9,703 bases of DNA from contig CAMLQS010000188.1 of assembly GCA_946482165.1 (NCBI GenBank), positions 1 to 9,703 on the forward strand, given 5' to 3'. Source of the stretch: an uncultured Verrucomicrobiota bacterium. Lineage in GTDB: Bacteria; Verrucomicrobiota; Verrucomicrobiae; Opitutales; Opitutaceae. Positions 1 through 7,602 of this stretch are shown here, in pieces. Position numbers and translations under genes: made by a program. Under the pieces are notes generated by a model. That model did no database searches. It saw nothing but the letters and a program-made list of their open reading frames with translations, and was not told the DNA's origin. Numbering within the stretch: position 1 is the first letter of the stretch; each line of letters starts with the position of its first letter.

Positions 1-1073
1 GCCTTGGCGGCGTCGAGCCAGTCCTCGTTCTTTAGAAGGCCCATCTCCGGAGTCGTCGCCTCGGGATGCGCGGCCAAGTGGTCCTTGAGATCTTGCAGAC
101 GCTCGATCCATGCCGATATCGCGGCGATGGCGGGATCCGCGGCCTCGGTTTTGATCTCGTTCAGCGCGGCCTTGCTGCTGCTCGCATCGGCGCGGAGGCG
201 GAGGTTTTCCGCTTCGAGCGCGGAAAGCCGGCCGGACCAAGCTCGCGTTTCCTCCGTCCGGTTTTTCGCGAGGACGTCGAGTTCGTGCCGGAGGTTTTGC
301 GTCTGCCGGTGCTGGTAAAGGCCGACGCTTGCGGCGAGCGCGAGTCCGGCGACGACGAGGATTTTTTGGGTGGTCGTCATGAAAAGGGCGGATGCGAACG
401 CTCCGGTCGCGATGGCGGTGTTGGCGGAAAGCGCGGTTGCGGCGATGGACGACGCGAGCCCGGCGGGCGCGACGGGCACGGCTTGCGCCGAGAGCCAGGT
501 GCCGAGGGTGAGCGCGCTTCCGCCCGCGCCACCGACGCGAAGCACGGAGCGGAGGCGATCCAGCGCGCGCTCGACGCGTTTCTGGGCGGCGTCGTCCGAG
601 AGGCCGAGGCCTTGGCCGACCTCGCGCAGACTTTTTCCGGAGAAGAAACGAAGCAGCAGCGCTTCGCGATCCGCGGCGGGCAAGCGGGAGAGGGCCTCGT
701 CGAGGCGGTCGGAGAGGTCCGAGTCCATGTTGGTTGCTCCGCGCCGGACGGAGGGATCGAGCGCGGCGGTGCAGGCGATTTCTTCGCGGCGTTTTCGCCG
801 CGCTTCGCCGCGGATGAGGTCGATGGCGCGTCGCCGCGTGGCGGTGTGCAGCCAGGCGGGGAGCACGCACCCGGGGCGAAGTTTCCCGGCTTCGCGGGCG
901 AGTTCGATGAAGACGGTCTGCGCGACGTCGCGCGCGAGGTCGGGGCTGCGCACCTGGCGGAGGGCCGCCGAGTAGACGAGGTCGAGGTGGCGGGCGACGA
1001 GCGCGGAGAAGGCCGCCTGCGAAGCTTGGCGGGCGTAGAGGCGGAGCAGATCTGCGTCGCTGGCGGCGGTCAT
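1..1073 (-). CDS. Sigma-70 family (ECF-like) RNA polymerase sigma factor with membrane-tethered C-terminal extension, partial
   Basis: Reading leftwards from the ATG at 1073-1071, the frame stays open for 357 codons to the window edge, so the C-terminus is missing. Residues about 7-100 look like sigma region 2, with AQTVFIELAR near 51-60 and an Arg-rich stretch near 80-97. Residues about 120-178 look like region 4, a helix-turn-helix with SLREVGQGLGLSDDAAQKR (148-166). A small-residue-rich linker (about 181-235) follows, then one hydrophobic segment (about 238-253, ILVVAGLALAASVGLY) and a charged heptad-like stretch (about 256-310) that may form a coiled coil. Known family role: directing RNA polymerase to selected promoters. 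Inference: the sigma part is cytoplasmic and held at the membrane, with the tail outside, so it may act without a separate anti-sigma factor. Plain ECF factors are about 180-200 residues, so the extension is large. The nearest neighbour is a response regulator 82 bases upstream on the same strand. No Shine-Dalgarno sequence is visible. Confidence 0.92.
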   Translation of the reverse strand, partial: MTAASDADLLRLYARQASQAAFSALVARHLDLVYSAALRQVRSPDLARDVAQTVFIELAREAGKLRPGCVLPAWLHTATRRRAIDLIRGEARRKRREEIACTAALDPSVRRGATNMDSDLSDRLDEALSRLPAADREALLLRFFSGKSLREVGQGLGLSDDAAQKRVERALDRLRSVLRVGGAGGSALTLGTWLSAQAVPVAPAGLASSIAATALSANTAIATGAFASALFMTTTQKILVVAGLALAASVGLYQHRQTQNLRHELDVLAKNRTEETRAWSGRLSALEAENLRLRADASSSKAALNEIKTEAADPAIAAISAWIERLQDLKDHLAAHPEATTPEMGLLKNEDWLDAAK

Positions 1074-1155
1074 GACACACGCTTATCGGCGCCGAGCGCC
1101 GAAATCCGACATCAAAGCGGAAACTCCCTCGGAGAGGGCCGGGCGGATGGCGCCG
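1074..1155 (-). other. Spacer between response regulator and sigma factor, with two small hairpins
   Basis: This 82-base gap contains two short inverted repeats: 1126-1138 (5-bp stem, 3-base loop) and 1086-1102 (7-bp GC-rich stem, 3-base loop). The second ends 13 bases before the sigma factor ATG. Neither is followed by a T-run on the minus strand, so neither looks like an intrinsic terminator. The second could affect translation of the sigma factor mRNA, but in GC-rich DNA such stems also arise by chance. Confidence 0.35.
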
Positions 1156-1647
1156 CTAGGTGTTTGAATCCCCGGACGACCCGGTTCCCGGGGGCGAAGT
1201 TCCGGCCGTATCCTTGGGCGCGAGCCAGCGGGTCCAAACTTCCCGGATGGTATCCACCAGGAGCAGAGGCGACGCGGGTTTGACCATGTAGTCATCGGCG
1301 CCGAGCAGGCGCGCGCGCGCGCGGTCCTCGGGACGTCCGGAGGATGAAATGATGACGACGAGCAGGCCGCGCAGTTCCGCCCGGCCGCGTATCCACTCCA
1401 GCACTTCGAAACCGGAGCGCGCGGGCAGGTTGAGATCAAGCAGGACGAGGTCGGGCGTCGGCCGGTTCTCGTGGGGGCGGGCGGCGGCGAGGTAGTCGAC
1501 GGCCTTGTCGCCATCGCAAGCGGTGTGAAGATCCAGCGTGAGCCCCGCCCGGCTGATCGCGCGGCGCATGAAGAGCACGTCGTTCTCCTCGTCTTCCACG
1601 TAGAGGACATTGAAGAGACGCGACGCCGACGGGACGTGGGAACTCAT
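1156..1647 (-). CDS. Single-domain response regulator (CheY/Rcp1-like receiver)
   Basis: The 163-residue protein is one receiver domain (about residues 12-142) plus a short Gly/Ser/Thr-rich tail, with no DNA-binding or enzymatic output domain. The key residues are present: acidic cluster VEDEEND (17-23), phosphoacceptor Asp71 in LLDLNLP, a Ser in IISSSG (about 101) and the conserved Lys123 in MVKP. The NDVLFMRRA motif after the acidic pocket and the DLNLPARSGFEVL block resemble the Rcp1-type regulators that partner phytochrome-like or hybrid kinases. It probably relays phosphate or acts by protein contact in the cytoplasm. No kinase gene is present here. The sigma factor gene begins 82 bases downstream on the same strand and no convincing terminator separates them, so co-transcription is plausible. 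The start is the ATG at 1647; its leader is C-rich (CCCCGACCCC) with no Shine-Dalgarno sequence. Confidence 0.95.
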   Translation of the reverse strand: MSSHVPSASRLFNVLYVEDEENDVLFMRRAISRAGLTLDLHTACDGDKAVDYLAAARPHENRPTPDLVLLDLNLPARSGFEVLEWIRGRAELRGLLVVIISSSGRPEDRARARLLGADDYMVKPASPLLLVDTIREVWTRWLAPKDTAGTSPPGTGSSGDSNT

Positions 1648-1973
1648 GGGGTCGGGGAGAAAGGCGACGAAGAAGGCCGGTCCGCGAGGAGTTTGTCTCT
1701 CCGGTCACGGCGAGGCGATGCCTCGGCTGAGAAATGGAGTGGGGGTTTCAACGCGCGGGGAGGCATGAAGGACGCCGTCTCAATCAGGGTAAAGGGATTC
1801 TCACGTTCGTTCCGCAGGAAATCGCCCGCCAGAAGAAGGGGCGCCGGGCGCGAATACGCTTGGAGCCGGCGTCCTGTTGCTGAGGTTGTTCGCTCGCAGA
1901 CTTTTGCGATCGGACATGAAAAAGGGCGACGCGAAGGACGCGTCGCCCGGTGAACGTGAAAACGCGGGTGGGT
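1648..1973. other. Non-coding spacer of about 325 bases between the isomerase gene and the response regulator gene
   Basis: I see no credible gene here. The plus-strand open frames are antisense echoes and lack family similarity. The stretch holds the isomerase terminator at its right end (1919-1948) and a small perfect inverted repeat at 1711-1725 (CGAGGC/GCCTCG, 3-base loop), about 65 bases ahead of the response regulator start. The promoter for the response regulator should lie here, but I could not find a clear -35/-10 pair on the minus strand. Confidence 0.5.
1919..1948 (-). terminator. Intrinsic terminator of the peptidyl-prolyl isomerase gene
   Basis: On the minus strand this reads as a perfect 10-bp stem, GGGCGACGCG / CGCGTCGCCC (1948-1939 with 1933-1924), around a 5-base loop, followed at once by TTTTT (1923-1919). 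It starts 26 bases past the stop codon of the isomerase gene. Stem, loop and T-run all match a rho-independent terminator, and the T-run is on one side only, so it acts on the minus strand. Confidence 0.9.
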
Positions 1974-2603
<630 letters not shown>

Positions 2604-2691
2604 GGGTTTAGGCGGGGAAAAGACGAAGTGAGACGAGCAAAGCGATACGAGGTTCCACGTCGAGGATGAGGCGAGGCATTTGCGGATTCCC
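2604..2691. promoter_or_regulatory. Divergent intergenic region between the isomerase and ygiQ genes
   Basis: This stretch of under 90 bases separates two divergently transcribed genes and must hold the promoters of both if their starts are as assigned. I could not identify a convincing -35/-10 pair on either strand. The right half is purine-rich on the plus strand and contains three GAGG motifs (2662-2665, 2668-2671, 2673-2676). Confidence 0.5.
2668..2671 (+). promoter_or_regulatory. Possible Shine-Dalgarno for ygiQ, favouring a TTG start
   Basis: GAGG at 2668-2671 sits 8 bases before an in-frame TTG at 2680. The nearest GAGG to the ATG at 2692 ends 15 bases away, which is too far for normal use. 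If this motif is functional, translation begins at 2680 and adds four residues. It is the only gene in the window with a plausible Shine-Dalgarno sequence, so the point is open. Confidence 0.3.
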
Positions 2692-4887
2692 ATGCGGCGC
2701 GCTTTGTCCACGCTTAGTCGTCCTTATATCGTGAGTCAGCCCGCCGCCAACGTCCCCGCCAAGATCTACTCCAGCGAACCCGTCTGGAACCCGGCCCGCT
2801 GGCTGCCCACCACGGCCGACGAGGTGAAGGCGCGCGGCTGGGAGCAACTCGACGTGATCCTCGTCTCGGGCGACGCCTACGTCGACCACCCCGCTTTCGG
2901 CAGCGCCGTCATCGGCCGTCTGCTCGAGGCCGAGGGCCTGAAAGTCGCGATCATCCCGCAGCCCAACTGGCGCGACGACCTGCGCGATTTCAAGAAGCTG
3001 GGCGCGCCGAGGCTTTTCTTCGGCGTCACCGCCGGATGCATGGACTCGATGGTCAACCGCTACACGGCTGCGCGGAAGCCGCGCAGCGAGGACGCCTACA
3101 CGCCCGGCGGCGAGACCGGCTTCCGGCCGGACTACGCGACCGTAGTGTATTCAAGGATACTGAAGGAGCTTTTCCCCGAGGTCCCGATCATGATCGGCGG
3201 CATCGAGGCCTCCCTGCGTCGCGTGACGCACTACGACTACTGGTCCGAGACGCTCAAGCCCTCGATCCTCGCCGAGAGCGGCGCCGACCTCCTCGTCTAC
3301 GGCATGGGCGAGCTGCCGCTTAAGGAGTGCGTCCGCCTGCTCAAGCGCGGCGTGCCCTTCTCCTCGCTTACCACCATTGCGCAGACCGCCGTGCTTCTGC
3401 CGCCGGGCAAGCCCGCGCCGAAGAACGCCAACTGGGAGGACCACTCGCTCTACTCGCATGACGAGTGCCTCGGGGACCGCGGCCTCTACGCGCAAAACTT
3501 CAAGGCGATCGAGACCGAGTCGAACCGCGTCAAGGCCCGCCGCATCCTCCAGCCGACCGCGGACCGGTTGCTCGTGGTCAACCCGCCGTATCCGACGATG
3601 AGCGAAGGCCAGATCGATGCGTCCTTCGACCTTCCCTATACGCGCCTTCCCCATCCGAAGTATCGCAAGCGCGGGCCGATCCCGGCCTACGAGATGATCA
3701 AGCATTCGATCAACATGCACCGCGGGTGCTTCGGCGGATGCAGCTTCTGCACGATCTCGGCGCACCAGGGGAAGTTCGTCGCGTCGCGCTCGAAGGAGTC
3801 GATCCTGCGCGAGGTCGAGTCGGTGAAGCAGATGCCCGACTTTCGCGGCACGATCAGCGATCTCGGCGGGCCCTCCGCCAACATGTATAACATGAAGGGC
3901 AAGGAGCAGTGGATCTGCGACGAGTGCGTGCGCCCCTCCTGCATCTGGCCGGACGTTTGCCGCAACCTCGACACCGACCACACCGCCCTCCTCGACATCT
4001 ACAAATCCGTTCGCGAGACCGAGGGCGTCAAGCACGCCTACGTCGCGAGCGGCATCCGCTACGACCTTTTCCTCCACGACAAGGGCGCCACGCCCGAGGC
4101 GAAGGCGAGCCACGAGAAATACATCGAGGAACTCGCCGCCCATCACGTGCCCGGCCGCATCAAGGTCGCGCCCGAACACACGAGCGACCACGTGCTGCGC
4201 ATCATGCGCAAGCCGAGCTTCAACCTCTTCTACAAGTTCAAGGAGAAGTTCGCCGCCGCCGCGGCCAAGGCCGGCAAGCCCGACATGCCGGTGACGCCCT
4301 ACTTCATCAGCTCCCACCCCGGCTCGCGTCCCGAGGACATGGCCGACCTCGCGCTCAAGACCAAGGACCTCGGCTACCGGCTCGAGGCCGTGCAGGACTT
4401 CACGCCCACGCCGATGACGGTCGCGACCGAGATCTACGCGACCGGCCTGCACCCGATCGAGAACCGCCCCGTGGAGGTCGCCCGCACGCCCGAGGCCAAG
4501 CAGGAGCAGCGCAGTTTCTTCTTCTGGTATAAGCCCGAGATGAAGAAGGCGCTGCGCGACACGCTCCAGCGCCTCGGCCTCAACGACACCGCCCGTCGTT
4601 TGCTCGACGAGAAACGCGAGACCCGCGATGTCACCCCCTCGCCCAAGATAAATCCGGTCAAAGGAGGAGGCGCTTGTAGTGGCGGCGGCATGACGACCGC
4701 GCCCTGCGGCATGCGGGTTCCCGCCGGCGCCCCCGGTTTGCCGAAGTCCCCCCGCTCTTCCGCCGATGCGGCGCCGCGGCATTCGCACGCGAACCAAGGC
4801 CGCCCGCCGGGCCCCGCCGGAGCCGGCCAGGCGCCGGAGCGCACGGGAAAGCCGCTGCCTTTCGCGAAGTTCCGCCGCAAGGGCTGA
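2692..4887 (+). CDS. ygiQ: YgiQ family radical SAM protein
   Basis: The 731-residue protein matches YgiQ along its length. An N-terminal Rossmann-like domain contains [33 protein letters not shown] and [18 protein letters not shown]. The radical SAM core has the cluster motif CFGGCSFC (Cys at 3727, 3739 and 3748), which binds a 4Fe-4S cluster that reductively cleaves S-adenosylmethionine. Four more Cys lie at 3916-3960 (CDEC, PSC and DVC), in the family-typical stretch before NLDTDHT. The C-terminal part ([31 protein letters not shown]) is also family-typical. The substrate of YgiQ proteins is not established, so no reaction is assigned. The last 75 or so residues form a Gly/Pro/Ala/Ser-rich tail ending in basic residues. 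The start is uncertain among TTG 2680, ATG 2692 and GTG 2731; homology begins only after 2731. A terminator follows directly. Confidence 0.95.
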   Translation: MRRALSTLSRPYIVSQPAANVPAKIYSSEPVWNPARWLPTTADEVKARGWEQLDVILVSGDAYVDHPAFGSAVIGRLLEAEGLKVAIIPQPNWRDDLRDFKKLGAPRLFFGVTAGCMDSMVNRYTAARKPRSEDAYTPGGETGFRPDYATVVYSRILKELFPEVPIMIGGIEASLRRVTHYDYWSETLKPSILAESGADLLVYGMGELPLKECVRLLKRGVPFSSLTTIAQTAVLLPPGKPAPKNANWEDHSLYSHDECLGDRGLYAQNFKAIETESNRVKARRILQPTADRLLVVNPPYPTMSEGQIDASFDLPYTRLPHPKYRKRGPIPAYEMIKHSINMHRGCFGGCSFCTISAHQGKFVASRSKESILREVESVKQMPDFRGTISDLGGPSANMYNMKGKEQWICDECVRPSCIWPDVCRNLDTDHTALLDIYKSVRETEGVKHAYVASGIRYDLFLHDKGATPEAKASHEKYIEELAAHHVPGRIKVAPEHTSDHVLRIMRKPSFNLFYKFKEKFAAAAAKAGKPDMPVTPYFISSHPGSRPEDMADLALKTKDLGYRLEAVQDFTPTPMTVATEIYATGLHPIENRPVEVARTPEAKQEQRSFFFWYKPEMKKALRDTLQRLGLNDTARRLLDEKRETRDVTPSPKINPVKGGGACSGGGMTTAPCGMRVPAGAPGLPKSPRSSADAAPRHSHANQGRPPGPAGAGQAPERTGKPLPFAKFRRKG

Positions 4888-4889
4888 AG

Positions 4890-4909
4890 ACGCTCCCCGG
4901 AGCGTTTTT
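4890..4909 (+). terminator. Intrinsic terminator after ygiQ
   Basis: Two bases past the stop codon, ACGCTC (4890-4895) pairs with GAGCGT (4900-4905) across a 4-base loop, followed by a T-run (4905-4909). It is compact and GC-rich with a correct U-tract, which is a good rho-independent terminator and separates ygiQ from the pectin genes. Confidence 0.8.
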
Positions 4910-4955
4910 ACCCGGGCTGGATTATGGAGGGAGGCGCGCGCCGCCCCGCGCGGTC

Positions 4956-4984
4956 AACAATGCGTATTTCGGCCGCGTTGTTTT
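4956..4984 (+). terminator. Possible second terminator-like hairpin
   Basis: AACAATGCG (4956-4964) pairs with CGCGTTGTT (4974-4982) over 9 positions with one wobble pair and a 9-base loop. The downstream arm runs into TTTT (4981-4984). It could be a back-up terminator for ygiQ or the end of a short transcript. The stem is weaker than that of the first terminator. Confidence 0.35.
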
Positions 4985-5306
4985 GCTGTCTCCACGTTGC
5001 CACTACACCGGAGCAGCGCGCCCAACCCCCTTGCCGGGCGCGAGGAGCTTTCCCCCGTTCTTTCCCCTTCGTCGGTCCCCTCGGCGAAGGCTGAAATCAT
5101 ACCCCAACCTCGTTTTGTTGAAGACCGGTTCCCGTCGCCGGTCCGTCGCGCCCGTTCGCCGCGAGCCGATTCCGCGCTCCCACGACGCGACGTGAAAGTT
5201 CCCGAGCCCGGTCCCGCCGGGCGAGGGCGGGCGCCTGCCTGGACTCCCGGCTGACATTCCCCCCTTTGGCGACGTCGCATCGGCGACGATTTGTCCGAAA
5301 TAGACA

Positions 5307-5317
5307 CCCAACCCCGA
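5307..5317 (+). promoter_or_regulatory. C-rich leader motif CCCAACCCCGA before the pectate lyase start
   Basis: This exact 11-mer ends 6 bases before the pectate lyase ATG, where a Shine-Dalgarno sequence would normally be. The same 11-mer lies 8 bases before the start of the pectinesterase gene (8816-8826). No function is known to me; it may be a shared regulatory or translation signal, or a result of C-rich leaders. Confidence 0.3.
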
Positions 5318-5323
5318 AACCCC

Positions 5324-6223
5324 ATGAAAACGTTCCGTCGATACGCCCTGAGTTTGCTCGGGCTCTGTCTCGCCCCCCTCGCCTCCCTCGCCGCCGACGG
5401 CTACGGCCGCAACACCAAGGGCGGCGCGGGCGGCGCCACCGTGACCGCCACCACCGCGGCCCAGTTCCGGACTTACGCCGAGTCCGCCACGACTTACACC
5501 ATTGTCGTCTCCGGCACGCTCGACCTCACCGGCGCCAGCGTGAAGGTGAAGTCCAACAAAACCATCAAGGGCGCCAACACCTCAGCCACGATCAAGGGCT
5601 GCCTCGATCTTGGCAGCGGCGGCGTGAACAACGTCATCATCCAAAACCTCAACATCACCAATCCGGGCGGCGACGGCGTCACCTGCTGGGGCACGAGCAA
5701 CGTCTATTGCACCAAGGTGAATTTCTACGACTGCGGCGACGGGAGTTTCGATATCTCGCAAGGTTCGAGCAAGATCACGGTTTCCTGGTGCAAGTTCTCG
5801 TATCCTTCGCAGGCCGACCACCGCTTTGTGACGATTCTCGGCAACGTCGACACCAGCCAGAACTACGAGACCACGCTTCATCACAATTGGTATGCCAGCC
5901 GTTGCGACCAACGCATGCCCTCCGGCAGCTACAGCATGGCGCACGTTTACAACAACTACTTCAACTGTTCCGGGAACAGCTACTGCACCAACGCCCGCGC
6001 CGGCAGCAACTGGATCGTCGAGAACAACTATTACCAAGGCGTGAAGAGTCCCCTCTACGAAGAGGGTGGCGGCAGGATCAAGTCCTCGGGCAACACCTTC
6101 GCGAGCTGCACCGGGAACATCAACATCGCCACCGGCTCGGGCTTCACCCTGCCATACGGCTACGCGCTCGACGCCACCTCCAACGTGCCGGCCCGCGTGC
6201 AAGGCGGCGCCGGCAACCGCTGA
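5324..6223 (+). CDS. Secreted pectate lyase, polysaccharide lyase family 1
   Basis: This 299-residue enzyme should cleave the alpha-1,4 bonds of polygalacturonate by beta-elimination, usually with calcium. Residues 1-23 form a Sec signal peptide (MKTFRR, a hydrophobic core, then SLA before Ala24). The rest is a parallel beta-helix with family 1 motifs: GTLDLTG, KSNKTIKGANTSATIKG, NVIIQNLNI, GDGVTCWG, then DGSFDISQGSSKITVSWCKF. Asp139 and Asp143 sit where family enzymes hold calcium, and HHNWYASRCDQRMP places Arg197 at the position of the catalytic Arg of PelC-type lyases. The mature protein holds nine Cys, consistent with disulfides outside the cytoplasm. It is short for the family and has no binding or anchoring domain. 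I chose the ATG at 5324 because it begins directly with the signal peptide. It has no Shine-Dalgarno sequence. It opens the right-hand gene group, with a pectin methylesterase three genes on. Confidence 0.93.
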   Translation: MKTFRRYALSLLGLCLAPLASLAADGYGRNTKGGAGGATVTATTAAQFRTYAESATTYTIVVSGTLDLTGASVKVKSNKTIKGANTSATIKGCLDLGSGGVNNVIIQNLNITNPGGDGVTCWGTSNVYCTKVNFYDCGDGSFDISQGSSKITVSWCKFSYPSQADHRFVTILGNVDTSQNYETTLHHNWYASRCDQRMPSGSYSMAHVYNNYFNCSGNSYCTNARAGSNWIVENNYYQGVKSPLYEEGGGRIKSSGNTFASCTGNINIATGSGFTLPYGYALDATSNVPARVQGGAGNR

Positions 6224-6253
6224 GCCGCGTTCTCCGCTGTAGAACCTCCGGCG

Positions 6254-6280
6254 GGCGCGGGTCGCATGACGCCCCGCGCC
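6254..6280 (+). other. GC-rich hairpin between the pectate lyase gene and the next gene
   Basis: GGCGCGGG (6254-6261) pairs perfectly with CCCGCGCC (6273-6280) around an 11-base loop, 30 bases past the pectate lyase stop and 31 bases before the next start. There is no T-run, so it is not a standard terminator. It could stabilise the upstream mRNA 3' end or lower read-through. Confidence 0.3.
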
Positions 6281-6311
6281 GTTCTGTGTGCTCTTCGCCT
6301 ACCCCGTCGCC

Positions 6312-7442
6312 ATGGGCTCCCGATTCGTTTCCTCTCCCTCCGTCTTCCTGGCCGTTCTGACTGGATTCGCCTGCGGCGTATCCGCTGCGTCCGGACAGGA
6401 GAATCCATCCGCCCGCGCGCTTGCCTACGAACGTCTCGGCCACCTCGACTTCGCCGCGCTCAAGCTCGAACTCGAACGCGCCGGCTGGCCCGCCGTCCAT
6501 GTGCAGGCGTTTTTGAACGCCGAAATCCAGCACCGTCTGTGCCCTCCTCCCAGGCTGACCGCGGAGGACTTTCGCCCGTTCGAGTTTTGGCGCACCGGTC
6601 CCGACGCCGAGCCTCTCGCCCACCTCAACACTCCGGAGCGCCGGGCCGAGCGGACTCGCCGTGAAGAAGCCGCGCGCGTCGAGTTCGACGCGCTCTTTCC
6701 GCCGGAGGAGCAGAACGCGGACAAGCTGCTTCTCGCCTGGGAAGACCGCCGCCGCTGGGGCGATCTGCCCGCGGAGAAGCGTCGGGCGGTCGCGGCGCTT
6801 TTAGCGCAGGCGGAAAAGCAAAAGGATGAACTTCTGGGCAGCCGCGGCGGCATGCTCACGCCCGACGAGCACCGGCGGCTCTGGGCGTTTGCCGAGCAGG
6901 CCCGGGCCGGCGTCGCCGGCCTGCTCACCGCCGGCGAGCTGCTCGACTTCGATCTGAGAAACTCCGCCACCGCGAACCGCATGCGCGCGGAATTGGATAA
7001 TTTTCAACCTACGCGGGATGAGTTTCTCGGTATTTTCCGTGCGCTCCACGCCATCGAGCTGGCGTTCGACCACAAGTCCATCGGCCATGCCGATCCCGAC
7101 GTGGCGAGGCGGCGCGAGGAGGCCGAGACCGAGGCGGCCGTATCCATCGCCCGCCTGCTCGGTCCGGAGCGTTATGAGGACTACCGCCTGAGTCTTCAGC
7201 CGGCCTGCCAGACCTTGCAGTTCGACGGGCGCTTCGCCCGCAGCGACGCACCTACCATTCGTCGGCTCTACCGGTCGTTGCTCGCCACGCGGGCCGCCTT
7301 GCGCGAATCCGAGTCGCTGCCCGAAGCGGAAAAAACGATCCGCGCCGCGGAGCTGAAGCGGAACCTCCACGAGCAGTTCCGCCTCGTTCTCGATGAGGAG
7401 GGCACCCGCCGCTACCTGCAGGAGCAGTCGCTGTGGCCGTGA
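6312..7442 (+). CDS. Exported helical protein of unknown function
   Basis: I do not recognise this 376-residue protein. Residues 1 to about 28 look like a Sec signal peptide (a hydrophobic stretch VFLAVLTGFACGVSA, then a small-residue cleavage area before QEN). The rest is rich in Ala, Arg, Glu and Leu, has few glycines, and reads as mostly alpha-helical with long charged amphipathic stretches. A motif LGPERYEDYR lies at about 283-292. From memory, similar motifs occur in exported hypothetical proteins of Verrucomicrobiota; this is unverified. No catalytic pattern, membrane anchor or carbohydrate-binding domain is evident. I chose the ATG at 6312 because it places the signal peptide at the N-terminus; an in-frame GTG at 6288 would add eight residues. 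The gene lies 88 bases after the pectate lyase gene on the same strand, so a shared transcript is possible. It may assist envelope or polysaccharide functions, but that rests on context only. Confidence 0.8.
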   Translation: MGSRFVSSPSVFLAVLTGFACGVSAASGQENPSARALAYERLGHLDFAALKLELERAGWPAVHVQAFLNAEIQHRLCPPPRLTAEDFRPFEFWRTGPDAEPLAHLNTPERRAERTRREEAARVEFDALFPPEEQNADKLLLAWEDRRRWGDLPAEKRRAVAALLAQAEKQKDELLGSRGGMLTPDEHRRLWAFAEQARAGVAGLLTAGELLDFDLRNSATANRMRAELDNFQPTRDEFLGIFRALHAIELAFDHKSIGHADPDVARRREEAETEAAVSIARLLGPERYEDYRLSLQPACQTLQFDGRFARSDAPTIRRLYRSLLATRAALRESESLPEAEKTIRAAELKRNLHEQFRLVLDEEGTRRYLQEQSLWP

Positions 7443-7446
7443 GCTC

Positions 7447-7500
7447 CTTCGCCTTTGCTTCCCTCCGCCCCGTGCCGCCGCTCCGGCGGTCGAGGCGAAG
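7447..7500 (+). other. Nested stem-loop after the unknown exported protein gene
   Basis: CTTCGCCT (7447-7454) pairs perfectly with AGGCGAAG (7493-7500) and encloses a second perfect hairpin, CCGCCG/CGGCGG (7475-7489, 3-base loop). It starts 4 bases past the stop codon. No T-run follows, so it is not a classic intrinsic terminator. It may protect the mRNA end or separate expression of the flanking genes. Confidence 0.35.
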
Positions 7501-7602
7501 AAGGTTCCGGACAGCCCGGTCGCCCGGAGCGAGGGTTTCGGCCCCGCGCTCGTTCCCCGGATCCGATCCGCATCATCGCCGCGTCCCCTGTTTTCGTCGC
7601 CC

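Larger units (their letters stand above)
4910..5323. other. Gene-free, hairpin-rich region ahead of the pectate lyase gene
   Basis: No credible gene is visible in about 415 bases; open frames on both strands lack any recognisable family. The stretch contains several inverted repeats: 5066-5090 (9-bp stem with one wobble, 7-base loop), 5123-5143 (GACCGG/CCGGTC, 9-base loop), 5213-5231 (CCCGCC/GGCGGG, 7-base loop) and the 10-base palindrome GCGACGTCGC at 5269-5278. The 9-mer CCCAACCCC occurs at 5021-5029 and 5307-5315. The promoter of the pectate lyase gene should lie here but I could not place it. A structured mRNA leader is possible; GC-rich DNA also gives such stems by chance. Confidence 0.45.

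Noticed and set aside
66..1283. Plus-strand open frame of 405 codons at the left end
   Set aside because: It is antisense to the sigma factor, which shows clear region 2 and region 4 motifs on the minus strand.
2604..2711. Longer N-terminus of the isomerase starting at ATG 2711
   Set aside because: It would place 36 residues before a good signal sequence and overlap the divergent gene start.
2704..2730. Promoter-like TTGTCC and TATATC inside the start of ygiQ
   Set aside because: The spacer is only about 15 bases and the -10 would sit directly against GTG 2731, leaving the transcript start inside the coding sequence.
3151..4797. Very long open frame on the minus strand opposite ygiQ (548 codons)
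   Set aside because: It mirrors the third-position GC bias of ygiQ, its translation has no recognisable family, and ygiQ is supported by conserved motifs throughout.
4954..5325. Minus-strand open frames in the gap before the pectate lyase gene
   Set aside because: Composition is Arg/Gly/Ser-rich as expected of random GC-rich frames, with no signal peptide, domain or ribosome-binding site.
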